This document shows positions 10,311 through 21,602 of a stretch of 64,000 bases of DNA, in pieces; the first letter of the stretch is position 1, and every line of letters starts with the position of its first letter. Both the position numbers and the translations under genes were made by a program. Source of the DNA: Aquarana catesbeiana (taxonomy: Eukaryota; Chordata; Amphibia; Anura; Ranidae). The notes beneath the pieces are model-generated. The model was not told the DNA's origin, ran no database searches, and saw nothing but the letters and a program-made list of their open reading frames with translations. The stretch lies in the NCBI RefSeq assembly GCF_042186555.1, contig NC_133328.1, positions 611,165,901 through 611,229,900 on the forward strand. The letters run 5' to 3'.

Positions 10311-10650
10311 TATGATGAACTGTGACAGTAAGCAAATGATTTGCATGTCTAATTGTTTAGAATTGTGATTAGGCTTAAAATCCCTGATATGTCTGTCTAG
10401 CAGGTGTGCTTGCTCAAGAAACACATTATTACTCAGAACAAACAGCCAGCATCCAGATGGCTGAATGAAACATTTTAATGAAACGGAATAAAGTGAAAAT
10501 CCTTAAGTTTCACTGCTGAGCATGAACAAGTAGAAAGAATTTATAACAGAAGAAGCCATGCTGAGAATAATTATTATGTCCTACAACACACAAATAAGGC
10601 TACTGTGCATATATAGAGGCTATCTATATATTCAATTAGGCGTGTATGTG
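10311..10650. promoter_or_regulatory. Candidate conserved noncoding element 1
   Basis: Unique-looking sequence between repeats, with no coding frame. It contains an exact octamer ATTTGCAT within AAATGATTTGCATGTC, then TCTAATTG and GTGATTAGGC homeodomain-like cores, and a CAGATGG E-box-like site. The absence of any similarity to repeats in this window and the density of factor-like sites suggest a developmental enhancer. Conservation cannot be tested here. Confidence 0.3.

Positions 10651-10651
<1 letters not shown>

Positions 10652-10733
<82 letters not shown>
10652..10733. repeat. (TA)n microsatellite, ~40 repeats
   Basis: Uninterrupted TA tract of about 80 bp, ending in ATAAAAGATG, directly beside a Tc1/mariner remnant. 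Confidence 0.97.
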
Positions 10734-10736
<3 letters not shown>

Positions 10737-10737
<1 letters not shown>

Positions 10738-11115
10738 GACCAGCACCCACCATAACATAACCACCCACCTAATATTAAGTAGGTCCCTATTTTGCCGCCA
10801 AAACAGCTCTGACCCGTCGAGGCATGGACTCCACTATACCTCTGAAAGTATGATGTGGTATCTAGCACCAAGCCATCGGTAGCAGATCCTTTAATCCCAG
10901 TAAGTTGTGAGGTCAGGCCTCCATGGATTGGACTTGTTTTTTCTGCACATCCCCCAGATACTCAATTTGATTGGATCTGGAGAATTCAGAGGACCTAGAG
11001 GATACCTTCTTCCATTGCTCCATGGTCCAGTTCTGAAGTTCACATGTCCATTGTTGGTGCCTTTGGCTGTGGACACGGGTCTGCATGGGCACCCTAGCCT
11101 ACGGGCTGGTAACCC
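10737..11115 (-). pseudogene. Gutted Tc1/mariner transposase remnant
   Basis: The minus strand reads a degraded C-terminus of a Tc1/mariner transposase: a segment like NWTxEQWKK, then SPDPIKLSIWGMC in place of the usual SPDLNPIEHLW region, then a tail ending SMPRRVRAVLA. The codons between the EQWKK region and the last catalytic block are missing, so the first two catalytic aspartates are deleted, and the glutamate region is mutated. The element is joined at 10733 to a long TA tract. It is inactive. I recognise the nucleotide text (CCGCCAAAACAGCTCTGACC) as a common vertebrate Tc1/mariner relative. Confidence 0.7.
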
Positions 11116-12028
11116 GTCGGTCGCGGCTACTTGTCCACCGCCAATAGGCGACAGGTAGACCGCAAAGACGTCCCACTGTTGCTGACCCGTTCCTTGCTCC
11201 ACAGCGGTGCATGCACACGCTCACCCAATCCCAGGCTGCAGAGGCAGTCCCCGTTCATTGCATACGACTGGCTGCGGGGCAGAGAAAGCCTCCAGAAAAG
11301 CTTGGGCCGGTTTCGGGTCTTTTTTGAACACACTGGAGCGCTTCGTATGGATATTGCGCGCCCATCGCCACCACCCCTCATACCCTATCCAAGGATACCA
11401 TGTGGGAAGGTGAGAGGATTGCTAGCAGGGTTCAGCACCACTGCACCTTCTCTGTGCTACTCTGCATTAAAAACTTATGTACACTCCAGCCCTCCTAAGA
11501 CAATAGCCCTCCTGACACCAAAGCCCTCCTGATACTCCAGTCCTCCTGACACCACAGTACCATTGCCTTCTAACCCACCAAAACAATGTCTATTGTATGG
11601 ATTCTGACCAAATCCTTTAGCGTGAGGAGCACCCCACTCCCTCGTTAAGTACCTCTCATTAGTATCCACCTGTGTCATGGGTGGAGACCTCTAGTTCTCC
11701 CATATAGAAGAGTTTATTGCTCCCATGGTTCAGAGAAGCAGGATCTCCCAATCTATGGATAGTATAGGACTCACTAACAATGGGGTACTTTGTCGCAGTA
11801 AGTGGGCTTAGCACCATATAGCAATATGGTGCGACCAAATCGCTATATTTTTTGATAATGTTTTTTGAAAATGTCTAGGTGTTTTAAATAAGCCTTGCAG
11901 GAGGTAAATGTCTTTTTTGCATGTGTGCGCTGTAATATTTTGTTCTGTTTTTAAGAATTTATTGCCACCTGCAGCAGATTACAAAGGCAGTGTGTTTTGA
12001 ACATGGTTTGAGAAATATGCACCCTTAA
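11116..12028. other. Unassigned region
   Basis: 11116-11440 is GC-rich with several overlapping open frames (up to 133 codons) but no recognisable domain. 11475-11575 has a loose repeat of CCCTCCTGACACCAAAG type. 11700-12028 has no evident structure. No gene supported. Confidence 0.3.
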
Positions 12029-12588
12029 TGATGTATTAATGATTACAGAACTACATTGATTTGTGTGTTTTATTACCCCCCCCCCCCCAACCTCAACTAC
12101 GTAAATTTACTTTTTTTACTTACATTTTTTTTGATTGAATAGGTTTTGGTCCACCCCCCATACTCCCTCCTTGTTTGGGCAAATGGATTTGGTGCCCCCG
12201 GTGATGTATCCCCGGTCATTCAATTCAGTAAAGGAGGGGAGGGGCGGGCCAAGCAGCGCTGCTGGCTCTTCCAGGTTTAGGAGCAGCCTACTGATGATGT
12301 CACAGGGGAACAGTGCCCCCCCCGAGTGAATGGCATCAGTGCCCCCAGTGCCTCCTGGGATATGTCACATATTCCGTGAGGCAACGGGAACACTACAGTC
12401 ATTCCATTCATTAAAGGAGGAGGGGAGTGGGCCAAGCGGTGCTGCTGTCTCTTCCGGGTTTAGGCATAGCCTCCCGATGATGATGTCACATGGGACGTGC
12501 CTCTCCCACACCGCATTCAGGTGTGAACCAGCCCTTAATGATGTATTAATGATTACAGAGTTGCATTGATTTGTGTGTTTTATACCCC

Positions 12589-12644
<56 letters not shown>

Positions 12645-13480
12645 ACGCTACGCAAATGTCTTTTTTTTAACCTACATTTTTTTTAAGGAATAGGTTTTGG
12701 CCCAACCCCGTACTCCCTCCTTGTTTGGGTGAATGACGTTGGTGTCCTCGGTGACGTATCCCGGGAGGTGCCAGGAGCACTACAGTCTTCCATTCACTAA
12801 ATAAGGAGAGGGGAGGGCCAAGCAGAGCTGCTGGCTCTTCCAGGTTCAGGCCCGGCCTACTGATGATGTCACAGGGGAACATGGCGGCGCCCCCAGTGCC
12901 CCCCGGAGTGAATGGCATCAGTGCCCCCAGTGCCCCCTGGGATATGTCACATATTCCGGGAGGCACTGTGAACACTACAGTCATTCCATTCATTACAGGA
13001 GGAGGGAAGTGGGCCAAACGGTGCTGCTGGCTCTTCCGGGTTTAGGCAAAGCCTCCCGATGATGATGTCATATGGGATGCGCCTCTCCCACAACGCATTC
13101 AGGTTTGAACCAGCCCTTAATGATGTATTAATGATTACAGAACTGCATTGATTTGTGTGTTTTATACCCCCCCCCCCCCCCACACACACACACACACACA
13201 AACACACCCTACGCTACGCAAGTGTCTTTTTTTAAGGAGTAGGTTTTGGCCCAACACGGTACTCCCTCCTTGTTTGGGCGAATGGCATTGGTGCCTTCAG
13301 TGACGTATCCCAAGAGGAGCCAGGAGCACTACAGTCTTCCATTCACTAAAGGAGGAGAGGGGAGAGCCAAGCAGTGCTACTGGCTCTTTCAGGTTCAGGC
13401 GCAGCCTACTGATGATGTCACAGGGGAACATGGCGGCGCAGGACCCGAGCATCTACTGTAGAGAAGCGGACCTCAGCAGG
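12029..13480. repeat. Tandem triplication, ~510-580-bp unit
   Basis: Three head-to-tail units begin with AATGATGTATTAATGATTAC at 12029, 12537 and 13119. Each unit continues with GCATTGATTTGTGTGTTTTA, a C-rich or CA-rich tract, GGTTTTGGYCCA, CTCCCTCCTTGTTTGGG and a GCTGCTGGCTCTTCCAGG segment. Units 1 and 2 hold an internal duplication of the GATGATGTCACA block; unit 3 is shorter. The unit start also occurs once at 5797, so the unit derives from a dispersed repeat. Confidence 0.85.
12588..12642. repeat. (CA)n microsatellite
   Basis: About 27 CA repeats after a C run, at the same place in tandem unit 2 where unit 1 has only a C run. Unit 3 has about 14 CA (13181-13208), so the microsatellite grew independently within the units. 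Confidence 0.95.
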
Positions 13481-13599
13481 ACAACACTGGATCCACTGGG
13501 TGGGTATCTGTACTGGGAAAAACCCAGCATCAAAAAGCAAAGAAAATCAAGTACAAAACATCATTCAAAAATATAAAACAGAAGAAAAAAAGAAAAAAG

Positions 13600-14060
13600 A
13601 AATAAATGTTTCCATAAGTCAGTAGAGGTTTGCAAGGTACCGATTAGAAATTCTGCAGATCTCTTTCAAATTACAGCAGCCATATGTCGACGTACAAAGA
13701 AAGTGCCCGGTTCTGCTACTTCGGCATGTGCTGCCAAGTCACTAACAAGACATTATGGAGAGTTTAGCTGTCTGTTACTTTCTTATTATTCTCTTGTTTG
13801 TTTCAATCACACGCTGAACCTCCCTACCACAGGCGAGCAAAGTATGGCAGAGCCGGGGTGTTCCGAGGCGAGGATGGCTTTGTTTGAAATCAATTTAGAT
13901 CTAATTAACAAAGTAAACAGAAGAGAATTCTGCAGAGGAATGGCGTGGTAAACAGCTCGCCGCGTCTGGAAAAAAAAAGAAAACAAGTTAAAAGTACAAA
14001 GTTTGATGTGGAAGTGCAAGCGTCAAACGGCGGCGGCGTTTTCAATAGGAGCAATGAGCG
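13600..14060. promoter_or_regulatory. Candidate conserved noncoding element 2
   Basis: Repeat-free, well-mixed sequence between a tandem array and a MITE cluster. The core 13830-13960 contains GAAATCAATTTAGATCTAAT, TAATTAACAAAGTAAACAG and GAATTCTGCAGAGGAATGGC, combining homeodomain (TAATTA), Sox-like (AACAAAG) and Fox-like (GTAAACA) sites. Short frames on both strands (70-82 codons) do not resemble proteins. Enhancer-type conserved DNA is the best guess; a UTR or non-coding exon is an alternative. Confidence 0.35.
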
Positions 14061-14116
14061 GCGTGTTTTTTCTAAAGGTAGAGTGCGGTAGTAGTTGCCT
14101 GCTTTTTGACACAGTG

Positions 14117-15235
14117 TCTCTCATTGAAACCTCCATAGGAAAGGGAAGGAGAGGAAATGGGAGGAGAGTGGTCACTTGCTCAAACTTTTAGTGATTGGAG
14201 ACTTCCGTCATCCAATCATGTGCAAGAAAAAGGGCTGTTTTTTTTTTTTTTTTTCTTGCACATGATTGGGCATTCTTTGCCAAGTGAAATTGTGCCACAT
14301 TCACAAAGCTGTGGGGAAGATTTCCATGCAAAGCACAACTTCCCTTTGCTTTTAATAAATCAATTGCAATGGGTTGATTGACTAAAGAAAACTAGTCTGT
14401 TCACTTTGCAAGGGACATTGCACTTTGCAAGGGCATTTTCCCCAGTGAATGAAGTGACGCTTTGCTGACTTCCATCATCATATGCAAACAAAAATGCATT
14501 TTTTTTTGTAATTTTCCTTGCATGTGATTGAATATTCTTTGCAAAGTTAAATTTCACCATATTCACTAAACTCTGGGGAAATGCCCTTACAAAATGCAAC
14601 TTCTCTTGCAAAGTGAACAATTTATTGGCCTTTAGTCAACCCCAATGTCTCCCATTGAAACCTCCATAGAGAGGGGAAGGAGAAGGGGGAGTGGAGGACT
14701 CATAAATAGCTCATAGAGTTTGGGGACATCCATCATCCAATCGTGTGCAGGAAAAAAATGCAGTTTTTTATTTCCCCCACACATGATTGGGTATTCCTTG
14801 CAAAGTGAAATTGCATTGCATTCACTAAGCTCTGAGGAAGGTTTCCTTGCAAAGTGCAACTTCCCTTACCTTTAGTAACTCTATTGCAATGGGTTGAATG
14901 ACTAAAGGCAAAAAGTCTGTTCACTTTGCAAGAGACATTGCACTTTTCCCCAGAATTAAGTGAATGAAGTGACGCTTTGCTGACTTCCATCATCATATGC
15001 AAACACCAATGTATTTTTTTTGTAATTTTCCTTGCACGTGATTGAATATTCTTTGCAAAGTTAAATTTCACCATATTCACTAAACTCTGGGGCAAGTTCC
15101 CTCACAAAATGCAACTTCTCTTGCAAAGTAAAACAGTTTATTGGCCCTTAGTAAATCAACCCCAATGTCTCCCATTGAAACCTCCATAGAGAGGGAAAGG
15201 AGAAGAAGGGGGAGGGGAGGACTCATTAATAGTTC
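14117..15235. repeat. ~525-bp MITE-derived tandem repeat
   Basis: Starts CTCTCATTGAAACCTCCATA and recurs at about 14646 and 15170 as TGTCTCCCATTGAAACCTCC. Each unit has two hairpins whose stems are near complements, for example ATCATGTGCAAGAAAA with TTTTCTTGCACATGATTGG, plus repeated CTTTGCAAAGTGCAACTTC. There are two complete units and the start of a third. A related single hairpin is at 62005-62160. No coding. Confidence 0.8.
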
Positions 15236-15309
15236 ATAGGGGTTGGGGAGGCGCCATTTAACTATCCTGGAAAAAAATCGACAGTATTTTTATTATCTTT
15301 TTACAATTA

Positions 15310-16036
15310 TTAACCACTTAAGGACCGAGCCTCTTTTTGAGATTTGTTGTTTACGAGTTAAAAACAGTTTTTTTTGCTAGACAATTACTTAGAACCCCAA
15401 AACATTATACATTTTTTTTCTAACACCCTAGAGAATAAAATGGCGGTCGTTGCTATACTTTATGTCCCACCGTATTTGCGCAGCGGTCTTGCAAGCGCAC
15501 TTTTTTTGAAAAAAAAATACACTTTTTTGATTTAAAAAATAAGACAACAGCTAAATTAGCCCAATTTTTTTTTTTTATATTGTGAAAGATAATGTTAATT
15601 GATATCCAACATGTCACGATTCAAAATTGCACCCGCTCGTGGAATGGCGACAAACTTTTACCTTTAAAAATCTCCATAGGCGAGGTTTAAAAAATTCTAC
15701 AGGTTGCATGTTTTGAGTTACAGAGGAGGTCACATACTCACGTATGTGTTCGCTTCTGCACGTGAGCTCCGCGGGATGGCGCGCGTTTAAATTTTTTTCT
15801 TCTTATTTATTTTACCTTTTTATTTTTTATTTTTATTTTTATTTTATTTATTTTTATTTTTACACTGTTCTTTAAAAAAAAAAAAAAAATGGTGTCACTT
15901 TTATTCCTATTACAAGGAATGTAAACATCCCTTGTAATAGAAAAAAGCATGACAGGACCTCTTAAATATGAAATATGGGGTCAAAAAGACATCAGATCTC
16001 ATATTTACACTAAAATGCAATAATAAAAAAAAAAGA
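15310..16036. mobile_element. TTAACCACTTAAGGACC element, one end only
   Basis: Begins TTAACCACTTAAGGACCG and carries ranid-repeat signatures such as GGCGGTCGTTGCTATACTTT and TCTCCATAGGCGAGGT. It contains an inner inverted repeat (TATTACAAGGAATGTAAACA facing TCCCTTGTAATAGAA). The opposite TTAA end is not found, so it is truncated near 16035. AT- and T-rich tracts at 15790-15885. Confidence 0.65.
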
Positions 16037-16470
16037 AAACAATTTGGGCTAGGTTCGCACTGTTCCATTCCGATTTGGATCCGACTTTTAGTGCAATTAT
16101 GTAGTGCAAACTTGGATGCGACTTTGTGGTTCGCATATTATATGGGGCCAAAATCGTGCTGGAACTGCGCCAAAGTATTACAGGACCCTTTTCCCAAAAT
16201 CGCATCATTCCTTTTGGTGCACATGGAGCGAGCTTAGAAAAAGATACGGCAGCTGTCAATGACATGACTTTGTTTATAAACAAAGCCATTGATCACCATA
16301 AGAAGTACAGGCCGGCAACTCGACAGCTTCTCCATAGAAAATATTTATTTAAGCATTACAGCAATAACATCATCCAAAAAATGCTGACGCATTTCGTCCT
16401 TAGGCCTTCATCAAAAGCATAAAAATATGACATTAAAAACAGGTATATATATATATAAAGGAAGCAGCCC
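16037..16470. other. Repeat remnants with ACGCATTTCG module
   Basis: 16045-16260 resembles a dispersed element starting GGGCTAGGTTCGCACTGTTC. 16383-16425 reads TGACGCATTTCGTCCTTAGG then CCTTCATCAAAAGC, matching the terminal module seen at 28681 and 59529. A short TA tract follows at 16441. Confidence 0.45.
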
Positions 16471-16914
16471 TTGTGAGGTATGAAGGGCAAAATTCACTTA
16501 ATTAAAAAATCAACCCATTAATTGGTTACGGGTGGAGATGACCAGACCCGGGTCACCATAGACCATGTCAATGCTGACATGAGGATCACATGACTTTGTA
16601 ATATATAAAATAAAAAATAAATAAAAACGTGATCTTTTTTTTCGAGCCAATTACGCCTAAACCATCCACATGGAAAAATGTGAAGCTAATTCTGATGGAA
16701 TTTCAGTGAAGGCAAACATGTCATGGTGCAATCATTTTCAAAGAAATCACTCCACTAATCCCCAGTCCCTTTTGGCATCTCAAGGTTAAACTTTTAATTT
16801 TGACTAAAGTGCGCCATTAACCGACCGTCCCTCTACTGACTTCTCTATAAATATCTTTACTACAATAATGGAGCAAGCTTGTAAAATGTGAAAGTCGTAT
16901 ATTAAAATTATTTT

Positions 16915-17520
16915 AAAGCAGAATTAAAGCCAAAAGCAAACAATTATTATATTGCAGCTTACCAATTCTTATGCCGCGTACACACGAGCGGACTTTGCGA
17001 CCGGACTGGTGCGACGGACCGAGTTCATTCCGACCGTGTGTGGGCTTCATCGGACCTGCAGCGGACTTTTTCGGTCGAAAATCTGACGGACTTTAGATTT
17101 GGAACATGTTTCAAATCTTTCAGACGGACTCGAGTCCGGACGAAAAGTCCGCTCGTCTGTATGCTAGTCCGACGGACAAAAACCGACGCTAGGGCAGCTA
17201 TTGGCTACTGGCTATCAACTTCCTTATTTTAGTCCGGTCGTACGTCATCACGTACGAATCCGTCGGACTTTGGTGTGATCGTGTGTAGGCAAGTCCGTTC
17301 ACTCGGAAAGTCCGTCAGAATTCCGCCGAAAGTCCGTCAGATAGACTGTCGGACCAGTCCGGACGAAAAGTCCGCTCGTGTGCACGCGGCATTAGATGTG
17401 ATAGCTGCATTCGTTTCCTTTTTTAGGCTTTCTTTCATTTATTTTAACCTGGTGATCCCGTCAGCAATTGTGTTGTTTTTCAAAAGCCGAAGCTCTCCAG
17501 CAGAATGTATCAGATTACAT
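16915..17520 (+). mobile_element. Host repeat around a Harbinger MITE
   Basis: TTAAAGCAGAATTAAAGCCA, then GCAGCTTACCAATTCTTA and, beyond the inserted MITE, TTAGATGTGATAGCTGCATT. The reverse complement of the same host segment is at 19740-19810 (ACATCTAATAATTGGTAAGC), so this is a dispersed repeat present twice in opposite orientations. Confidence 0.6.
16972..17391. mobile_element. PIF/Harbinger-type MITE (GTACACACGATC family), copy 1
   Basis: 420 bp, ends TGCCGCGTACACACGAGCGG and CCGCTCGTGTGCACGCGGCA, with exact TTA on both sides (16969-16971 and 17392-17394). The interior is a degenerate set of GTCCGNCGGAC palindromes, giving high self-complementarity. No transposase. The 3-bp TTA duplication and the similarity of the ends to the coding copy at 43303 place it in PIF/Harbinger. 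Confidence 0.85.
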
Positions 17521-17735
17521 GTATGAGACAAAGCACTGATTATAATGATCGTCTTTTATTTATTTATGCAAAACCTTTATCCAAAAAGGAAAAAAAAACT
17601 GTTTGCTGTAACTGATCATTTGTTAGTGTATCTAAATTTGTTAATACATTTAACATTACTCTCTCCCCCCAGACAGACAATGCTGCTGTCTTCTGTGTCT
17701 CCCGTGCAAATTCTTCCAGAGCTGTGCCTCAGTAA

Positions 17736-18136
17736 GGCTCCATTCACACTAGCGCGTTTTTTGATGCATTTTGAATTTTGCAGAAATGCATGGGAATTTT
17801 TTAACATGGGTTCCTATGTAACATATTCACATCAATGCATTTTTGTACCTCTGAATTTTTGGAAAGGGTCAGGAACTTTTTTTCATGCAAAATGCAGCGT
17901 TTTGCATGTAATAGAATTCAATGGGTAAGCATCAAAAACGCAAGTGCAGCGTTTTTGATGCGTTTTTGGCGGTTTTTTTTTTTTTTTTTAAACTGTAAAA
18001 AAAACAAAAAAAAACGCAAAACGCGGCAAAAACGCTGTGCAAAACGCTACAAAAACGCTGCTCAAAAACGTGGCAAGCATGACAAAAAAAACTCCAAAAA
18101 CGCTCAAAAGCAACATGCATAGGTGTGAATCGAGCC
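17736..18136. mobile_element. Second PIF/Harbinger-type MITE family (GGCTCCATTCACAC)
   Basis: 401 bp, ends GGCTCCATTCACACTAG and GGTGTGAATCGAGCC, flanked by TAA at 17733-17735 and 18137-18139. The interior is rich in AAAACGCTG and GCGTTTTTGATGCG units that fold back on each other. No protein. The TAA duplication supports PIF/Harbinger. Confidence 0.8.
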
Positions 18137-18267
18137 TAATACAGGAGGTGTGTTACTGGCCAGATCACACAGTGAAAACAGAGGATAAAAAGCAAAGAAA
18201 GGAAAACAAATGCAGTCACCACTAGACAAAATTAGTTTTGTTTTGTTTCGTTTAGGATAGTTTCGGG

Positions 18268-19173
18268 GCCACTTCACCCCCTTCATGACCGGGCCATTTT
18301 TTGCGATACGGCACTGCGTTGCTTTAACTGACAGTTGTGCGGTTGTACAATCCTGCACCCAAACAACATTTATGTCCTTTTTTTTCCCACAAATAGAGCT
18401 TTCTTTTCGTGGTATTCGATCATCTCTGCGTTTTTTATTTTTTGCACTTTAAACAAAAAAAGACTGTCAATTTTGAAAATAAAAACACAATATTTTTTAC
18501 TTTTTGCTATAATAAATATCCAATTTAAAAAAAAACAAAAAAAAAAAAACAACAACTTTTAGTAAAAAAAATTGCAATAAGCGTATATTGATTGGTTTGT
18601 GCAAAAGTTATAGCGTCTACAAAATAGGGGATAGATTTATGGCATTTTTATTATTTATTTATGTTTTACTAGTAATGGCGGCGATCTGTGATTTTTATCA
18701 GGACTGCCACATTGAGGCGGACAAATCTGACACTTTTGACACTTTTTTTTGGGACCAGTGACATTTATACAGCGATCAGAGCTAAAAAAAAAGCCACTGA
18801 TTCCTGTATAAATGTCACTGGCAGGGAAGGGATTAACACTAGGGGGCGATCAAGGGGTTAAATGTGCTCCCTCAGCGTGTCCTAACTGTAGGGGGATGGG
18901 ACTGCCTGGAGGAGGAGACCGATTGTTGTTCCTTTATACTAGGAACACACGATCTGTCTCTTCTCCCCTTCCAGAACGTGGATTTCATCCCTGTTCTGGC
19001 TCTGTCAGGAACGATCACGGGCATGGGCGCGGCCGCTGGGCACGTGCATCGGCTCCTCAGTGACGTGGCACCCCCTATACCCCCTAAACCGGTCGCCGTA
19101 CAGCTACGGCGATTCGCGCAGGGAAGTCATTCTGCCGCCATCAAACGACGGCGCGCGGTTGACAAGTGGTTAA
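18268..19173. mobile_element. TTAACCACTT element, copy 2 (near full length)
   Basis: About 906 bp from GGCCACTTCACCCCCTTCAT to TTGACAAGTGGTTAA. In order: GCGATACGGCACTGCGTTGC, CACAAATAGAGCTTTC, TATATTGATTGGTTTG, AATCTGACACTTTTGACA, a GC-rich internal block and CGTACAGCTACGGCGATTCG near the end. No coding. It lies in opposite orientation to the copy at 21603. Confidence 0.75.
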
Positions 19174-19189
19174 TGTAGTTATTTTGTTT

Positions 19190-19738
19190 TTTTAAATTCA
19201 GCTGATTCGTTCAATTCGTATTCAGGATTTATATTCAGAATTCGTGTTCGGAATTAATTTTATGTCTTTTTTAGAATGTTCTTTGAATTTACAGATTTTT
19301 TCTATTCTAAACAGTTCGAAATTTGAATCAGTCGAATAGAAAATGTAAAAACTATTTTTCGATTCGAATGCAGCAAAGTGAATAAACAAAAGCAAAATCT
19401 TCATCATATGATTACAATGACTCTTCTAGTCACCTTTGGCTTAACAAAAACAGCATTATTTCAAAACGGTACTCTAATAACACACACAGTCTTTGATTTT
19501 AGAAATATGTTTACAGTTTGAACTCAAATGGAAATCGATATAAAATTTGATTCAAATTTCAGTTTGAATTTCGGAAATTCATACGAATTGCGTTTCGTTA
19601 TTTGGAGCATTCTGTAAACTCAGTTTATACTGTAATTCGGGTATTCGGATATATCTGAATCTCAATAACAAAATAAATAAAATAACAAAAAATGTGTCTG
19701 AATATTTAGTCGGAACGAAACGAACTGCACATGTCTAG
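19190..19738. repeat. ATTCG-rich dispersed repeat
   Basis: Dense in GAATTCG, ATTCGAA and AACGAAACGAA words, ending GAACTGCACATGTCTAGCC. No coding. It separates the TTAACCACTT element from a copy of the 16.9-kb host repeat. Confidence 0.6.
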
Positions 19739-19961
19739 CCACCACATCTAATAATTGGTAAGCTGCAATACAATACATTTTTGGTTTTGAATTTATTACC
19801 GCTTTAAGGCCCAACTTTATTATTTTAGGTCCCCAAGCAGCTTAAATAACAAAATGTAAAATTCATTCATTGTTAAGATTTTCCCTACAGTGATTTATTT
19901 ACCCATAAGATGTCCTTAGACAGTTTAAATGAAACTCAGTGTTATTCACCCTGGACATACT

Positions 19962-20289
19962 ATTTTATTTATTTCAGGTACTTATATAGCACCGTCAATT
20001 TACGCAGAGCTTTACATATACATTGTACATTCAAATTGGTCCCTACCCTCAAGGAGCTTACAATCTAAGGTCCCTAACTCACATTCATACATACTAGGCA
20101 CAATTTAGACAGGATCCAATTGACCTACCAGCATGTCTTTGGAGTGTGGGAGAAAACCAGAGTACCTGGAGGAAACCCACGCAGGCACAGGGAGAACATG
20201 CAAACTCCAGGCAGGTGGTGTCATGGTTGAGATTCGAACCTTTTTGCTGCTAGGTGAAGGTGCTATCCACTACACCACTGTGCCGCCCC
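19962..20289 (-). mobile_element. V-SINE (HE1/DANA-like), tRNA-derived
   Basis: On the minus strand the head is tRNA-like: it starts GGGGCGGCACAGTGGTGTAG and has a B-box-like GGTTCGAATCTCAACC (plus strand 20224-20239). It is followed by the conserved body (plus strand GGAGAACATGCAAACTCCAG and GGAGGAAACCCACGCAGGCA). The 3-prime end is AT-rich with TTTATTTATTTC. The body is that of the V-SINE group known from fish and amphibians. Such units are transcribed by RNA polymerase III and mobilised by LINE enzymes in trans (family knowledge). Confidence 0.85.
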
Positions 20290-20585
20290 ACTACCAATGC
20301 AAGGCTTTATGGACCCATCCCTTATGGCCCTTGGACTTACCATATAAGGATTTTGTTGTGACTTCATCACTATAGCACACCCTCTGCATCATTGAGGGCC
20401 ACCCAGAAGATCGGAAGAGGATCCAGAGTGTCATATGACCAGCCTGAAGGCATCTAGAAAAAGTGAGTAAAAAAAAAAAAAGTATAACATATTGCCAGGA
20501 GGGCCAGGAGGGCCCGGAGGGGGAGATGTGGATCTCCGGGGAGGGGTAGCCTGGAGTCCAGAGTTACGCTCTATGATAGTGTTTC
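20290..20585. other. No feature recognised
   Basis: Unassigned sequence with a short poly(A) at 20470 and a GGGCCAGGAGGGCCCGGAGG segment. No gene. Confidence 0.4.
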
Positions 20586-20802
20586 TTAAAGCGGTTCTAA
20601 AGGTTTTCTAATTTTTTCCCCTCTGCTGTGTGAGCCAATGAGTAGACACAGACCCAGGAGAGCCACTGCTCCCATGCACATCGCTGGATTGAGATGGGAT
20701 TTAGGTAAATATAAGGGGGAACTGGGGGGGGAGCTTTACCTAGAAGATTTTTTACCTTAATGCAAGGAATGCAATAAGATAAAAAAAAACTTCTGCCTTT
20801 AA
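20586..20802. mobile_element. TTAAAGCGG MITE, short form
   Basis: Left end TTAAAGCGGTTCTAAAGG and right end CTGCCTTTAAGG, with TTAA at both boundaries. About 217 bp, no coding. Confidence 0.55.
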
Positions 20803-20814
20803 GGACCATTTTTA

Positions 20815-21150
20815 CCTTTTTTCAGTGAAGGCACCCTTTAAAATTCTGCACAATTTCGAGGCACCCTTAACTTCTCTCTCCCATTCAGTTAATGGGACCT
20901 TAGTACTGATGGAGAGGGGCATCCAACAAGCAGCACCCAACGCACTCCATATCACCAGGACATCGGTGGCTGGTTGTAGTGCTACACAATAAAAACCTGT
21001 GGCTTTGTGTAGCAAAAAGGCAGGCTGGATGCACTCGCTGGCTTTTGGGCAATTTGGGGAAATTTTTAGACTTTCGGCCAAAGCACTATTGGAGAACCCA
21101 GAAGGCTCCCCAGGATGCCACGGCACCCTGGTTGAAAAAGGCTGTCCTAT
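20815..21150. repeat. Dispersed repeat with GGCACCC ends
   Basis: Starts CAGTGAAGGCACCCTTTAAA and ends GGCACCCTGGTTGAAAAAGG. The end phrase resembles the ATGGAACCCTGGTTGAGAAT end of the repeat at 25008-25340, so the two may be related families. No coding. Confidence 0.5.
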
Positions 21151-21163
21151 GGTAAACATTGCT

Positions 21164-21602
21164 TTAAAGTGGTTGTAAAGCCTTACAGACCACTTTTACC
21201 TACAGGTAAGCCTAGATTAAGGCTTACCTGTAGGTGCAAGAAATATCTTCTAAACCTACATGGTTTAGGAGATATTTCCAAAAGACAGGCACCGATGTCT
21301 ACGGCGCATGCGCTGTAGATAACGGCGCGCAGGAGCACTAAGTGTGCCGTCTCTAACGGCGATCATGCCGTTAGTAGTGGCACCAGTGCGCATGCGCGGG
21401 AGTGATGTCATCACGGCTCCGGCCAATCACAGCGCTGGAGCCGCGATACCCGGAAAGAAGATGGACGCTTCGTAGGAGAAGGGACAGCGGTGGCATCGCA
21501 GGCTCCCTTGTCAGGTAAGTGACACATAATGGGCTGCTATGCGATGCATAGTAGCCCATTATGCTTTACCTTTGCATGGAAACAAAGAGGAAGTAAACCT
21601 TC
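21164..21602. mobile_element. Hairpin-chain MITE (TTAAAGTGGTTGTA), truncated copy
   Basis: Left end TTAAAGTGGTTGTAAAG. It contains the palindromes ACCTACAGGTAAGCCTAGAT with its complement, TCTAAACCTACATGGTTTAGGA and CATAATGGGCTGCTATGCGA with its complement. The right TTAA end is missing where the next element begins. It is homologous throughout to 32623-33075. Confidence 0.75.

Noticed and set aside
18335..18562. Small conserved frames shared by several loci (also 22328, 23795, 46453)
   Set aside because: They are the same segment of the TTAACCACTT element copies and are disrupted differently in each; no selection on coding is evident.
20210..20290. Possible tRNA gene (B-box-like sequence)
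   Set aside because: The box belongs to the tRNA-derived head of a V-SINE; it lacks a full cloverleaf and is followed by the SINE body.
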